A stretch of DNA of 64,000 nt from Sphingobacteriales bacterium (GTDB taxonomy: Bacteria > Bacteroidota > Bacteroidia > Chitinophagales > JADJOU01): assembly GCA_021297855.1 (NCBI GenBank), contig JAJTHM010000011.1, positions 1-64,000 on the forward strand. Reading direction: 5' to 3'. The first letter of the stretch is position 1. Every line of letters starts with the position of its first letter. The position numbers and the translations under genes were made by a program. Below, piece after piece: positions 24,273-34,334 of this stretch. The notes below the pieces were generated by a model. It saw nothing but the letters and a program-made list of their open reading frames with translations. It did not search any database and was not told the DNA's origin.

Positions 24273-26988
24273 CTTCCAATTTCTCGCAGTTTTTATATCC
24301 ATTAGCTATTTAACCATCCTCTTTTTATTAGCTTATTTCGTAGAGAAGAAAACGACATGGAAGGAATATGTCAAGTCAAGTTCTTCGATTTATGCTTTGT
24401 CCTTAGCTATTTATTGTACAGCTTGGACTTTTTATGGGAGTATAGGTTCGGCTTCGAAGACAGGGATTTCCTTTTTGCCCATTTACCTGGGACCGACTAT
24501 TATGATGCCGTTTTGGTTTCTGATAGTCAAAAAAATCAATCGTATAGCCAAGGCTGCGAATATCACCACCTTCGCTGATTTTTTGTCCATACGCTACTCG
24601 AACAGTACGAATTTAGGTATGTTTATTACTTTTCTAATGATAGTAGGAATCATCCCTTATATCTCCCTTCAGATTAAAGCTATTTCGGAGAGTTTTTATC
24701 TGCTCATGCAGATCAATCATCAAGATTTAGGTTTTATTTCCAGCTTGAATTTACCTGTTATAGTAACGGTTATTATGGGAATTTTCATCGTGATTTTTGC
24801 TACGCAGAAAATGGAGTCCACAGAGCATCATTCTGGAATCGTCGCCTCTATAGCTTTTGAATCCCTGTTTAAACTGCTGGCATTTTTAATCGCTGGAATC
24901 GTCATTTGCTATTTTATATTTTCTAGTCCTACGGAAATATTTCAAAAAATTTCTTCGACTAAGGAAATGAGTCGTTTTTTGACAATGCCCACCAATCTTA
25001 GTTATATGGAGTGGACAGGATTTACTATTCTCTCTGGTATAGCAGTTATGATTTTACCTCGACAGTTTCAGGTCGCAGTGATTGAAAATACAAAGGAAAC
25101 GCATTTGAAATCAGCGATGTGGAAGTTTCCGCTTTATTTATTTTTAATTAATCTTTTCGTGCTACCAGTAGCGCTTGCAGGCAATATTTATCTAGCAAAT
25201 TTTAGTGGACTGAATCCTGATTATTATCTTTTAGAAATTCCGTTGATCAATCAAATGAAATACATAGGACTTTTGGTATTCTTAGGCGGATTCTCTGCAG
25301 CTACCGCTATGATTGCGATTGAGACGGTAGCATTGAGCAATATGCTGAGCAATAATTTCATAATTCCACTCAGTTTGAAATTCGGGGAAGGGTCTATGCG
25401 AGATACCATTGCTAAAAGAACATTGCTGCTGAGACGAATTAGCGTCATTATTATTTTATTGCTAACCTTGATATATTTCAAATCGATTTCTCCTCTGTAT
25501 TCCCTTGTGAGTATAGGTTTGATTTCGTTTGTCTTTATAGCACAGTTTTTTCCTGCTTTACTCGGATCTCTCTATTTAAAGCAGAGCAATTACAGAGCGG
25601 TTTTCGGGGGTGTATTTGTGGGTTTCTGTGTTTGGCTTTATACTCTTGTTTTGCCTTCCATTATTGAAGGAACCAATTGGGGTCAGGAAATTTTAGCACA
25701 AGGGTTGTTTGGTCTTGCCATCTTCAAACCCAATGCCTTGTTTGGATTGACTGTATTCTCACCAGTGATGCACAGTTTTTTCTGGTCTATGTTTTTTAAT
25801 GTATCGGTCTATATTTTTTTATCTTATTCGTACAAGCCATCAAACTATGAAAAGCAACAAGCGCATATTTATGTAGATGTGTTTAAATATTCCAATCTGG
25901 ATGAATCCCACATAGTTTGGAAGGAATTCGCAGCTCTTTCCGATTTGAAAAGTTTGATGATGAAATTTATGGGAGAGGAGAAAACGAATATCACGCTCAA
26001 TTCATTTATGAAGCGATTTGGAATTTCCAATGAAGACGAAATGACATCAGATCCTCGGTTGATACCATTTGTAGAAAGGCTATTGAGTAAGTTTGTCGGT
26101 ACGGTTTCTGCTCGAATATTGATAGAATCAGTCATAAAGGAGAAAGACATTTTTATCAATGAAATGATAGATATTATACAGGAGTCCAAAGAAGTCATCT
26201 CACTCAATAGAGAATTGACCAAGAAGTCCAATGAACTGAAAAAAGCCAAGTCTGAACTTGAGCATATCAATCAGCAACTCCGATTGCACGATCAAACTAA
26301 GAATGAATTTCTCTCCACAGTGAGTCACGAGCTGAAATCTCCATTGACTTCTATTCGCTCCTTGTCAGAGATTTTGACAGAATCGGAGGGTCTTTCCGAA
26401 CAAGAAGTCTCCAATTTCTCCAGTATCATCAATAAGGAAAGTGCTCGTATCACCCGATTAATCAATCAACTGCTCGACCTTGAAAAATATGATACAGGGA
26501 AGGAAACTTTAGTATTAAGTGTAGTCAACTTAACTGAATTTTTTGAAGACATTCAAGATGCGTTGAAAGCAGAATTGAGTGAAAAGGAGATAGAGCTAAA
26601 TATTCAAATAGATAAAAAATTGAATGAACTTATTTTTGATAGAGATAAACTGATGCAGGTCTTTATCAATCTCGTTGGCAATTCTATCAAATTTTCTCAG
26701 AATAATACCAAAGTTGAAATTCTACTATCCAAAATAGGCGAAACGATAAATATGGAGATAAAAGATATGGGGCATGGAATTGATCCACTGTATCACGATT
26801 TGATTTTTGACAGATTTTTCCAAGCTAAGGACCAAACTATTTTGAAACCCAAGGGCAGTGGATTGGGATTGGCTATTTCTAAGAAGATTATAGAATTACA
26901 TAAAGGAAAAATTTATGTGAAAACGAGTAGTGAAAAAGGTACTACTTTTGCCATTGAATTGCCACAAATAAAAAATGATGAGCGCTAA
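24265..26988 (+). CDS. Sodium/solute symporter-histidine kinase fusion (CrbS/CbrA-like)
   Basis: The 907-residue protein joins a sodium:solute symporter domain of about 13 helices (residues 1-520) to a cytoplasmic histidine kinase. Transporter landmarks include CTAWTFYGSIGSASKTG near 46-62 and ITTFADFLSIRYS. After a linker and coiled coil (about 620-670), the H box is TVSHELKSPLTS with phospho-acceptor H688. The ATPase part has NLVGNSIKF (N box), DMGHGID and GSGLGLAIS. CrbS-type kinases of this layout control acetyl-CoA synthetase genes in Vibrio and Pseudomonas. Here acs and a response regulator lie directly downstream, so acetate or a related nutrient is a reasonable signal. Confidence 0.88.
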   Translation: MNSFQFLAVFISISYLTILFLLAYFVEKKTTWKEYVKSSSSIYALSLAIYCTAWTFYGSIGSASKTGISFLPIYLGPTIMMPFWFLIVKKINRIAKAANITTFADFLSIRYSNSTNLGMFITFLMIVGIIPYISLQIKAISESFYLLMQINHQDLGFISSLNLPVIVTVIMGIFIVIFATQKMESTEHHSGIVASIAFESLFKLLAFLIAGIVICYFIFSSPTEIFQKISSTKEMSRFLTMPTNLSYMEWTGFTILSGIAVMILPRQFQVAVIENTKETHLKSAMWKFPLYLFLINLFVLPVALAGNIYLANFSGLNPDYYLLEIPLINQMKYIGLLVFLGGFSAATAMIAIETVALSNMLSNNFIIPLSLKFGEGSMRDTIAKRTLLLRRISVIIILLLTLIYFKSISPLYSLVSIGLISFVFIAQFFPALLGSLYLKQSNYRAVFGGVFVGFCVWLYTLVLPSIIEGTNWGQEILAQGLFGLAIFKPNALFGLTVFSPVMHSFFWSMFFNVSVYIFLSYSYKPSNYEKQQAHIYVDVFKYSNLDESHIVWKEFAALSDLKSLMMKFMGEEKTNITLNSFMKRFGISNEDEMTSDPRLIPFVERLLSKFVGTVSARILIESVIKEKDIFINEMIDIIQESKEVISLNRELTKKSNELKKAKSELEHINQQLRLHDQTKNEFLSTVSHELKSPLTSIRSLSEILTESEGLSEQEVSNFSSIINKESARITRLINQLLDLEKYDTGKETLVLSVVNLTEFFEDIQDALKAELSEKEIELNIQIDKKLNELIFDRDKLMQVFINLVGNSIKFSQNNTKVEILLSKIGETINMEIKDMGHGIDPLYHDLIFDRFFQAKDQTILKPKGSGLGLAISKKIIELHKGKIYVKTSSEKGTTFAIELPQIKNDER

Positions 26989-27343
26989 ACTTTTGCTTGT
27001 AGATGACGAACCGAATATACTTCTTTCATTAGACTTTCTGATGCGGAAAAATGGTTTTCAGGTTTTGCTCGCCCGCAATGGAACGGAGGCTATGCAGCTC
27101 CTTAAGGAACAGACCCCAGACTTGGTTATACTCGATATTATGATGCCCGATGTGGATGGCTATCAGATTTGTCAATTTATCAAAGGGGATGAAATATTAC
27201 AATCCACTAAAGTTATCTTTCTCTCAGCAAAGTCTAAAGAGAGCGACATAGCGAAAGGATTGGAGCTAGGTGCAGACGCCTATATGACCAAGCCATTTGC
27301 GAATAAAGCCTTATTGGAAAAGGTTAAGGAACTTATTTCTTAG
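26975..27343 (+). CDS. Receiver-only response regulator
   Basis: The 122-residue protein is a single CheY-like receiver domain: acidic pair D10-D11, phospho-acceptor D54 (VILDIMMPDVDG), a switch Ser in FLSAKS and the conserved Lys in MTKPF. It ends with the receiver fold and carries no DNA-binding or enzymatic output. Its start overlaps the kinase gene by 14 bases, so it is almost certainly the cognate partner. In studied CrbSR systems the regulator has a LuxR-type DNA-binding domain; its absence here means output must pass through another protein. Confidence 0.9.
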   Translation: MMSAKLLLVDDEPNILLSLDFLMRKNGFQVLLARNGTEAMQLLKEQTPDLVILDIMMPDVDGYQICQFIKGDEILQSTKVIFLSAKSKESDIAKGLELGADAYMTKPFANKALLEKVKELIS

Positions 27344-27393
27344 TGCCTATATCATTTTAACGCAATATACACGCTAATGTCACTTTGAATGCC

Positions 27394-27401
27394 TACCTTT
27401 G
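27394..27401 (+). promoter_or_regulatory. TAnnTTTG -7 box of acs
   Basis: The octamer TACCTTTG ends 25 bases before the acs ATG. It suggests acs has its own promoter separate from the sensor operon, which would allow regulated expression. Confidence 0.5.
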
Positions 27402-27425
27402 GTTCGTATATAAAACATAAAATGT

Positions 27426-29315
27426 ATGCGAATAAGAACTTTATCAGAATACCAAGTAGCTTATAAGAAAAGTGTCGAAACACCAGAATTGTTCTGGGAT
27501 GAGATAGCTTCCAATTTTCAATGGAAAAAGAAATGGGATAAAACGCTGGATTGGAATTTTACGGAACCGAATGTAAAATGGTTTGTTAATGGAAAATTAA
27601 ATATCACAGAAAACTGCATAGACACACATTTAGAAACACAGCCAGATAAAATCGCTATCATTTGGGAGCCAAATGAAATAGGCGAAGAGTTTAAAACATT
27701 TACTTATAGACAACTTTATCATGAGGTATGTACTATGGCGAATGTATTGAAAAATCTAGGCGTGAAGAAAGGAGATAGAGTATGTATTTATCTGCCTATG
27801 ATTCCTGAATTAGCTTTTGCGGTTTTGGCTTGTGCGAGAATAGGTGCGGTGCACAGTGTGGTTTTTGCGGGCTTTTCTTCGAGTGCTATTGCAGATAGAT
27901 TGATCGATGCCAAAGCGGAATTTATCATAACTTCGGATGGAATGAGCCGTGGGCCAAAGGCGATGAATATTAAAGAAATCGTAGATGGCGCATTGGATAA
28001 AGTAGATTTTATCAAAAAAATACTAGTTATCAATCGAATGAATAGCATTGTGAATATGGTCGCAGAGAGAGATGTGTGGTATCACGATGCGAATCAAGGT
28101 GTCTCCGATGAATGTCCTGCTGAAGAAATGGATAGCGAAGATATGTTGTTCATTCTTTATACTTCAGGTTCTACTGGTAAGCCAAAAGGCGTAGTCCATA
28201 CATGTGGAGGTTATATGGTTTACTCAGCCTATACTTTTGCGAATGTATTTCAATATGAACCCGATGAAATTCATTGGTGTACGGCGGATATAGGATGGGT
28301 GACAGGCCATAGTTATATCATCTATGGGCCCTTAGCGAATGGTGCTACCACACTGATGTTTGAAGGAATACCTACCTATCCAGAAGTAGATAGATTCTGG
28401 TCCGTTTGTGATAAACACCAAGTCAATATTTTCTACACAGCTCCTACCGCTATTCGTTCGTTGATGGCTTATGGTGCAGAGCCAGTAGATAAGCATAATT
28501 TATCCTCTCTAAAAAAACTGGGTAGTGTAGGTGAACCGATTAATGAAGAAGCTTATCACTGGTTTGAACGCCATGTAGGAAAAGGAAGATGTCCGGTGGT
28601 AGATACATGGTGGCAGACAGAGACAGGCGGCATCATGATCACGACGATGGCTGGTGTGACGGAATCGCCTGCGAGTTTTGCTGGCTATCCTATGCCAGGT
28701 ATTCAGCCGAGTTTGGTGACGCCAGAAGGCAAGCCTATTGAGGGAAATGATGTGGAAGGATATTTATGTATTGACTATCCTTGGCCTTCTGTTCTTCGCA
28801 CAACATATGGAGACCACGAGCGATGTCGAATCAATTATTTTGCTACTTATCAGAATAAATATTTCACTGGTGACGGCGTATATAGAGACAAAGATGGAAG
28901 ATATAGAATTATCGGTCGAGTAGATGATGTGATTAATGTCTCGGGTCATAGATTCGGGACTGCGGAAATTGAAAATGCGATTGATGAAAATCCAGCGGTT
29001 ATAGAAACGGCTGTAGTGGGCTATCCGCACGATATCAAAGGACAGGGAATTTATGCTTTCGTTATTCTCGAAAGCCATGCCGAGGCGAGCGACGACACCA
29101 AAAAATCTATCATTGATACATTAGTAAAAGAAATAGGACCCATCGCTAAACCAGATAAAATTCAGTTTGTTCCAGGACTCCCTAAAACACGCAGCGGAAA
29201 AATTATGCGCAGAATTTTGAGGAAAATTGCCGAAGGTGATACAGCCAATCTGGGGGATATAACTACGCTTATTGATCCCTCAATTGTCGATTTAATTAGG
29301 ATAGCAGCTATTTAA
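27426..29315 (+). CDS. acs: Acetyl-CoA synthetase (AMP-forming)
   Basis: Acs converts acetate, ATP and CoA to acetyl-CoA. Family landmarks in the 629 residues: YTSGSTGKPKGV near 246 (phosphate-binding A3 motif), WCTADIGWVTGHSYIIYGPL near 286, DTWWQTETGG near 393, YFTGDGVYRDKDGRY near 480 and PKTRSGKIMRR near 591, whose lysine is the site of regulatory acetylation in studied Acs enzymes. Length and motifs are complete. It lies 82 bases downstream of the symporter-kinase/receiver pair. Its stop codon overlaps that of the convergent lipoprotein gene. Confidence 0.95.
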   Translation: MRIRTLSEYQVAYKKSVETPELFWDEIASNFQWKKKWDKTLDWNFTEPNVKWFVNGKLNITENCIDTHLETQPDKIAIIWEPNEIGEEFKTFTYRQLYHEVCTMANVLKNLGVKKGDRVCIYLPMIPELAFAVLACARIGAVHSVVFAGFSSSAIADRLIDAKAEFIITSDGMSRGPKAMNIKEIVDGALDKVDFIKKILVINRMNSIVNMVAERDVWYHDANQGVSDECPAEEMDSEDMLFILYTSGSTGKPKGVVHTCGGYMVYSAYTFANVFQYEPDEIHWCTADIGWVTGHSYIIYGPLANGATTLMFEGIPTYPEVDRFWSVCDKHQVNIFYTAPTAIRSLMAYGAEPVDKHNLSSLKKLGSVGEPINEEAYHWFERHVGKGRCPVVDTWWQTETGGIMITTMAGVTESPASFAGYPMPGIQPSLVTPEGKPIEGNDVEGYLCIDYPWPSVLRTTYGDHERCRINYFATYQNKYFTGDGVYRDKDGRYRIIGRVDDVINVSGHRFGTAEIENAIDENPAVIETAVVGYPHDIKGQGIYAFVILESHAEASDDTKKSIIDTLVKEIGPIAKPDKIQFVPGLPKTRSGKIMRRILRKIAEGDTANLGDITTLIDPSIVDLIRIAAI

Positions 29316-29680
29316 AGTTTTTCCTTTATCAATAGCATAGTTTCGGGTACTCCGGCGCGACTCATATTGAATATAAGCGTATCTGCAGTTAACTTCTCAA
29401 TGTCTACCGCTATTTCTAATTCATTATCAGGAGTAGAATAAAGTCTCCCACCCTGAATTTTATAGGTGCCTTTTTCATTAAGGCTTTGATTATTATAGGC
29501 GTATTTTCCACCTTCTAGAAATTGAAAAGAAACGTTTGTAGTTTCAGAAAGTTGGTTTTCGCCTTTGACCAGCCATTCTGTGCATTTCCACTTACCTACT
29601 ATTAATTTTTTCTGTTCTGTATTATTGCATGAACAGAAAAAGATGGTCGAAATAAAAATGAAAGAGATTATTTTATGCAT
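29312..29680 (-). CDS. Lipocalin-like lipoprotein
   Basis: The 122-residue product has a lipoprotein signal with lipobox FFCSC near 14-18, then a small beta-rich domain. The opening LIVGKWKCTEW (G-x-W motif) followed by short strands (NVSFQFLEGGKYAYN, KGTYKIQGGRLY) is typical of lipocalin-like Bacteroidota lipoproteins of unknown ligand. It converges on acs and shares the TTAA of both stop codons. Confidence 0.75.
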   Translation of the reverse strand: MHKIISFIFISTIFFCSCNNTEQKKLIVGKWKCTEWLVKGENQLSETTNVSFQFLEGGKYAYNNQSLNEKGTYKIQGGRLYSTPDNELEIAVDIEKLTADTLIFNMSRAGVPETMLLIKEKL

Positions 29681-29703
29681 AATATATAATTTAACTAAAA
29701 TGG

Positions 29704-29750
29704 AAAACTCGAGATTGGTTTTTTTATTTTCAATCTCGAGTTAAGTTTTT
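29704..29750 (-). terminator. Terminator of the DUF5723 gene
   Basis: A perfect 12-bp stem (29706-29717 with 29731-29742, aactcgagattg) encloses a 13-base loop. It lies 35 bases beyond the DUF5723 stop on the minus strand. T/A runs flank both sides, so it could also work on the other strand. Confidence 0.75.
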
Positions 29751-29784
29751 CATTTATTTTTAAGAATGACCATTAGGATTTAGA

Positions 29785-31143
29785 TTATTTAAATCTTTTT
29801 CCAAAACCCGCTCTTATGCCAAAATGAACATCAATTGCCTTGTTATTATTAGAGGTAAGAGCGGATATAATGCTACTGGAGCCAGCATATAATGGACCAA
29901 GTTTAAATCCAGCGCCTGCAGTGGTGCCTTGAATTTCAGCAAATGTAAACGGTACATATACTTCTATAAATTTTGAAACTATTCTTGGCGTAATAGTGAG
30001 GTAGTTTAGAGCTTGTAAACTTCTTGGATCATCTGAGCTAGTCGCCCTTCTATTTAGATTTATAGTGAGAAAAATAGGCTGCCAAACCTTGATGTCTGCC
30101 TGAAAATTAAAAGCCATAGGTAGTTTTACCAAAATATTACTATCCGCTGCTATCTCATTCGCTACATTATTCGTTTTGACACTTGCTATGAATTCATCCA
30201 TGCTACTAAGCTGTATCTTGGCAGGATCGTGCGGTCCTGGATTTAATATAAACTGTCTAGAATTTGTACTATTTAAACTAAACTTCATAGAACCTATGTC
30301 TAGTAAAGATGCTCCTATTTTTAATTTATATTGACCAGGTTTTTTGTCGAGTATTTGATAAGAAATACCTGCATCAAATGCCACTCCTGTAGGCCCTCCA
30401 ACCAGATTGCTTGAAATATTATTTGTTGGGTCACCAGAGCCATTGTACTCTACGCCCATTTGACCAGAGGCATTATTGATCATTACCCTATTACTTGAGT
30501 TTTTATCAAGACTGAAACTAAGATTATTCATGTAAACGTTTGCGTATAGTCCTGAAAAAAGTGCTTTCACTGTACCTCCAATTTTTAATGAGTTGTTTTT
30601 ATCTTTAAAAATTTCTCTAGAACCTGTTAATCCAATTTCAGCCCAACCAAGCATATTCAAAGACATATTGTTTATATTTGGTGAAATGTAAGGTAAGGTT
30701 AAATTATTGGAAACAGTTCCATCAATGAGGGATTTAGCGAGAGCCACATCAATGTTGTTCATATTTATATAAACACGGCCTCTAGTGATTATCCCTATGG
30801 TAGTCTTTTTGTTTATGGCTATAGCTAATGAAGGGCCTATCACATCAGCATCCACACGCATATTGAACCCTACGGGTGTAGATGTATTTAAAAACCGATT
30901 CTTTATATCGTCTGATTTCCCTAGTTCATTTGATGTGAAATTGATGACGTTGTTTGAAATATTCATATCAAATCCAATCAAATTCAGATCAAACTTTTGA
31001 GGCATTCCTGCTAAATCAGCTGGGTTGACTAATGTGGTTAGTATGCCGCCTCGATTAGAAGTTTTAATAGCATTGAAGGAGTTTTGACCATTTACTATGC
31101 CGGTCGAGCCAAAAATTGCAACAATTAGGAATAATTTTCTCAT
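29785..31143 (-). CDS. DUF5723-family outer-membrane protein
   Basis: The 452-residue protein has a Sec signal (cleavage near VNGQ) and an opening SNRGGILTTLVNPADLAGMPQ (N-P-A-x-x-A) that is typical of DUF5723 and related FadL-like beta-barrel proteins of Bacteroidota. Alternating polar and hydrophobic strands run throughout, with LKIGGTVKALFSGLYANVYM and FDAGISYQI. The end reads HFGIRAGFGKRFK. Function is unknown; an outer-membrane location is inferred. It is preceded by 240 bases of AT-rich spacer and followed by a strong terminator, so it is probably monocistronic. Confidence 0.75.
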   Translation of the reverse strand: MRKLFLIVAIFGSTGIVNGQNSFNAIKTSNRGGILTTLVNPADLAGMPQKFDLNLIGFDMNISNNVINFTSNELGKSDDIKNRFLNTSTPVGFNMRVDADVIGPSLAIAINKKTTIGIITRGRVYINMNNIDVALAKSLIDGTVSNNLTLPYISPNINNMSLNMLGWAEIGLTGSREIFKDKNNSLKIGGTVKALFSGLYANVYMNNLSFSLDKNSSNRVMINNASGQMGVEYNGSGDPTNNISSNLVGGPTGVAFDAGISYQILDKKPGQYKLKIGASLLDIGSMKFSLNSTNSRQFILNPGPHDPAKIQLSSMDEFIASVKTNNVANEIAADSNILVKLPMAFNFQADIKVWQPIFLTINLNRRATSSDDPRSLQALNYLTITPRIVSKFIEVYVPFTFAEIQGTTAGAGFKLGPLYAGSSSIISALTSNNNKAIDVHFGIRAGFGKRFK

Positions 31144-31347
31144 GTTTTTAAGGTTTAATTTTTAAATCGTCAGATGCATCCCGAATCTCTGGTAAGCATG
31201 TAAAAATCATTATTAACTTTTACTTATATACCTAATTAATAACCTAATTTCATATACAAATTTTAAGTTAATTGCCGTAAAAATAGACTAAATAATTATA
31301 ATGTCCTTTTTTTGTTAAATTTCATTCTGTTTTAATCATAATAGTTA

Positions 31348-31355
31348 TATTTTTG
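31348..31355 (+). promoter_or_regulatory. TAnnTTTG -7 box of ahcY
   Basis: The octamer TATTTTTG ends 28 bases before the ahcY ATG. Confidence 0.5.
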
Positions 31356-31382
31356 TGGTAGTAAATTTTAAATTACAAATAA

Positions 31383-32708
31383 ATGACAACTCAATCACAA
31401 TCAACTACTGGTGCAATGAATTACAAAGTAAAAGACATTACCCTCGCGGAATGGGGAAGAAAGGAAATCAGATTGGCAGAAGCTGAAATGCCAGGTTTGA
31501 TGGCTCTCAGAAAGGAGTATGGAGCTTCCAAGCCATTGGCTGGTGCTAGAATAGCGGGTTGTTTGCATATGACCATACAGACAGCGGTATTAATTGAAAC
31601 ATTGAAAGAACTAGGAGCTGAAGTGACTTGGTCTTCATGCAATATTTTCTCAACTCAAGATCATGCTGCTGCTGCAATTGCTGCTGCGGGTATCCCAGTT
31701 TTCGCTTGGAAAGGTCAGAATGAGCAAGAATTCGACTGGTGTATAGAGCAAACGTTGAATGCATTCGAAGGGGGCAAATATTTAAATATGATTTTGGATG
31801 ATGGGGGCGATTTGACGAATATGGTTTTAGATAGATATCCTCATTTGGTAAAAGACATAAAAGGAATATCAGAAGAAACGACCACAGGTGTGCATAGACT
31901 TCAAGATAGACAGCGCAATGGAAAATTGCCTTTGCCTGCCATCAACGTCAATGACTCAGTAACTAAATCTAAATTTGATAACAAATATGGTTGTAATGAA
32001 TCTCTAGTCGATTCTATCCGAAGAGCCACTGATATCATGATGGCTGGCAAGACAGCAGTCGTTTGTGGCTATGGCGACGTAGGTAAAGGTTCAGCAGCAT
32101 CGTTGAAAAGCGCAGGTGTGCGAGTTACGGTGACTGAAATTGACCCTATATGTGCACTTCAAGCTGCTATGGAAGGTTTTGCAGTAAAGAAATTGGAAAA
32201 TTGTATAGGAGACGCTGATATTATCGTGACAGCTACAGGAAACAAAGATATCGTGACAAAAAATGCTTTCTTGAAAATGAAAGATAAGGCTATCGTATGT
32301 AACATAGGTCATTTCGATAACGAAATCGATATGGCTTGGTTAAATAAAACTTATGGTTCTAGTAAAATAGAAATCAAGCCACAAGTTGATTTATATAATG
32401 TGAATGGGAAAGAAATTATTGTTCTGGCAGAAGGAAGATTAGTCAACCTTGGTTGTGCTATGGGTCATCCATCATTTGTTATGTCTAATTCATTTACGAA
32501 TCAGACTTTGGCTCAATTAGAATTATGGACCAATTCTGACAAGTATGATAATTTAGTCTATGTGCTACCTAAGCATTTAGATGAGAAAGTAGCAAACCTA
32601 CATTTAGAAAAAATCGGTGTCGAGCTTGAAGAATTAAGCCAAGATCAAGCAGAGTATATTGGTGTTAAAGTGCATGGACCTTATAAGCCAGAGCATTATA
32701 GATATTAG
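31383..32708 (+). CDS. ahcY: Adenosylhomocysteinase
   Basis: AhcY hydrolyses S-adenosylhomocysteine to adenosine and homocysteine, relieving product inhibition of methyltransferases. The 441 residues carry the substrate region [16 protein letters not shown] near 60-75, [16 protein letters not shown] near 84, the NAD-binding [13 protein letters not shown] near 223-235, [10 protein letters not shown] near 308 and the C-terminal PYKPEHYRY that reaches into the neighbouring active site. Everything expected is present. A strong terminator follows, so it is probably a single-gene transcript. Confidence 0.97.
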   Translation: MTTQSQSTTGAMNYKVKDITLAEWGRKEIRLAEAEMPGLMALRKEYGASKPLAGARIAGCLHMTIQTAVLIETLKELGAEVTWSSCNIFSTQDHAAAAIAAAGIPVFAWKGQNEQEFDWCIEQTLNAFEGGKYLNMILDDGGDLTNMVLDRYPHLVKDIKGISEETTTGVHRLQDRQRNGKLPLPAINVNDSVTKSKFDNKYGCNESLVDSIRRATDIMMAGKTAVVCGYGDVGKGSAASLKSAGVRVTVTEIDPICALQAAMEGFAVKKLENCIGDADIIVTATGNKDIVTKNAFLKMKDKAIVCNIGHFDNEIDMAWLNKTYGSSKIEIKPQVDLYNVNGKEIIVLAEGRLVNLGCAMGHPSFVMSNSFTNQTLAQLELWTNSDKYDNLVYVLPKHLDEKVANLHLEKIGVELEELSQDQAEYIGVKVHGPYKPEHYRY

Positions 32709-32744
32709 TCACTGGTAGCTAGTTTATAATAGTTATTTAGCAGT

Positions 32745-32794
32745 ATAAAAAAAGGGTGGTCTCGTTCTAATAAAACGGGACTGCCTTTTTTTAA
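32745..32794 (+). terminator. Terminator of ahcY
   Basis: A stem of gggtggtctcgtt and aacgggactgcc around a short loop is preceded by a run of A and followed by a run of T. It lies about 40 bases past the ahcY stop, before the next gene. Confidence 0.75.
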
Positions 32795-32803
32795 TTTAAT
32801 ATT

Positions 32804-33409
32804 ATGAGTGTAAATCGAATTCTTTTTTCAGTATTTTTTGTTTTTTTACTTGTTTTAGTTCTATTAGCAACTTTAACATCGAAAAAAAGAGCCTTTCTAT
32901 TAAATCGTTCTGTTTCTATTTCAATTAATGGAAAGCCAATTCCTGCTTCAGTTGTTACTGTTAACTCAGATCAAACTATATTGAGTGTTTATAGTGACAG
33001 TTTAAATAAGCGAATTCAAATAGGAAGTAGCAAAAATTTTGTAAAGAAAATGTCGGCATTTGAATGGCGGATTTCTGCTAAAATGTTTGATTTCAGTGAC
33101 CCGGATGTATTGTTTACGTTTGCATTGTATCTCATGTTGATTATGACTGCATTGTATTTTTGGTTATACGCAATTGATGACTATACTTTCATTCGAGATC
33201 TTATTCGTAATAGAACAAAAGTTCCATTAAGCTATTATTCCGAAGAAGAATTAGAAAATAAAATAGGAGATTTAATGACTTGCCATCATTGTGGAGATAG
33301 TCAAAAAATGAAATTAATCAAGGAGACCTTTCAAGATAGTATGCAGATGATAAAATTAGTTTGTACCAAGTGCGGCTATGAAAAAGATGCTCGCGTAGAT
33401 AAGGTTTAG
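32804..33409 (+). CDS. Two-helix membrane protein with C-terminal zinc ribbon
   Basis: The 201-residue product has an N-terminal hydrophobic helix (4-24), a predicted extracytoplasmic domain (about 30-97), a second helix (about 100-124), and a cytoplasmic end with a zinc ribbon: CHHC near 157-160 and CTKC near 187-190. No family is recognised. A membrane protein with a small extracytoplasmic domain and a cytoplasmic zinc ribbon could be a sensor or scaffold. The RluA-family gene follows 33 bases downstream. Confidence 0.6.
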   Translation: MSVNRILFSVFFVFLLVLVLLATLTSKKRAFLLNRSVSISINGKPIPASVVTVNSDQTILSVYSDSLNKRIQIGSSKNFVKKMSAFEWRISAKMFDFSDPDVLFTFALYLMLIMTALYFWLYAIDDYTFIRDLIRNRTKVPLSYYSEEELENKIGDLMTCHHCGDSQKMKLIKETFQDSMQMIKLVCTKCGYEKDARVDKV

Positions 33410-33442
33410 GTTATAAATTAATTTTCAACTATTTTCGCACTG

Positions 33443-34156
33443 ATGAAACCCATTTCCATTCTTTTTGAAGATGATTATTATATAGCAGTCGATAAACCGA
33501 GTGGGGTTTTATCTATTCCCCCACGTGCAGGACTGGAAGAAGATATCTTTTCTTTTTTCAAAGCCAAATACGACGATTTGCGATTGGTACACCGTATTGA
33601 TAAGGAAACTTCTGGCGTTTTGATTTTTGCCAAAGGAGAAGAAGCACAGCGCAGTTTGTCTTTGCTATTCGAGCATCATACTATTTTTAAAGAATATAAA
33701 GCGATCTTAGCGGGAATTCCGAAAGAGGATAGTGGAACTATCGAAAACTATCTCGATGAGCACCCTAACGTCAAAGGCACCTATCGCTTAGCCTATCAGG
33801 GAAAGGGGAAATTAGCTATTTCGCATTATCAAATAGAGGAAAAATTCAAACGTAACTGCCTAGTCGCTTTTCAAATAGAAACAGGCAGAACCCATCAAAT
33901 CAGAGTTCACGCTCAGTTTTTAGGCTGTCCATTGGGTTATGACCCTATTTACAATCCTCAAAATGGTATTTTTCTCTCTCGCTTGATCAAAAACTATAAA
34001 GGAAAGGACGAGGAGCGCTCTATCATTCAACGTTTATCGCTGCATGCGCAGACCTTGCGCTTTTACCACCCTTTTACAGGAGAAGTCGTCGATATTCAGT
34101 CTCTATTTCCCAGAGATTTTCAAAAGGCAATCGAAATTTTGAGGAAGCATTGTTAA
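33443..34156 (+). CDS. RluA-family pseudouridine synthase
   Basis: The 237-residue enzyme isomerises uridine to pseudouridine in RNA. The catalytic motif RLVHRIDKETSGVLIFAK is at about residues 49-66, with the Asp nucleophile in HRID. GRTHQIRVHAQFLGCPL near 152 is the second signature, and LHAQTLRFYHPFTGE near 211 the third. There is no N-terminal S4 domain, so it is of the short RluA/RluC-like kind. Whether it modifies tRNA or 23S rRNA cannot be told. Confidence 0.88.
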   Translation: MKPISILFEDDYYIAVDKPSGVLSIPPRAGLEEDIFSFFKAKYDDLRLVHRIDKETSGVLIFAKGEEAQRSLSLLFEHHTIFKEYKAILAGIPKEDSGTIENYLDEHPNVKGTYRLAYQGKGKLAISHYQIEEKFKRNCLVAFQIETGRTHQIRVHAQFLGCPLGYDPIYNPQNGIFLSRLIKNYKGKDEERSIIQRLSLHAQTLRFYHPFTGEVVDIQSLFPRDFQKAIEILRKHC

Positions 34157-34229
34157 CCTATTTTACGATTTGACTCATTAAGGATTCGTAAATTTTTAAC
34201 TTTTAGCCTTTTTTCTATTTATTTTAAGC

Positions 34230-34237
34230 TACTTTTG
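34230..34237 (+). promoter_or_regulatory. TAnnTTTG -7 box upstream of bipA
   Basis: The octamer TACTTTTG lies 98 bases before the GTG start of bipA. It leaves a longer leader than usual in this window. Confidence 0.45.
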
Positions 34238-34334
34238 CACCCCATTAAAAAAGGTAATTCTTAATTTTCAATCACTTATTTACAAGTAATTGTAGAATTA
34301 TTCATTGCCAATTATTCATTATTAATTAGTAAAA

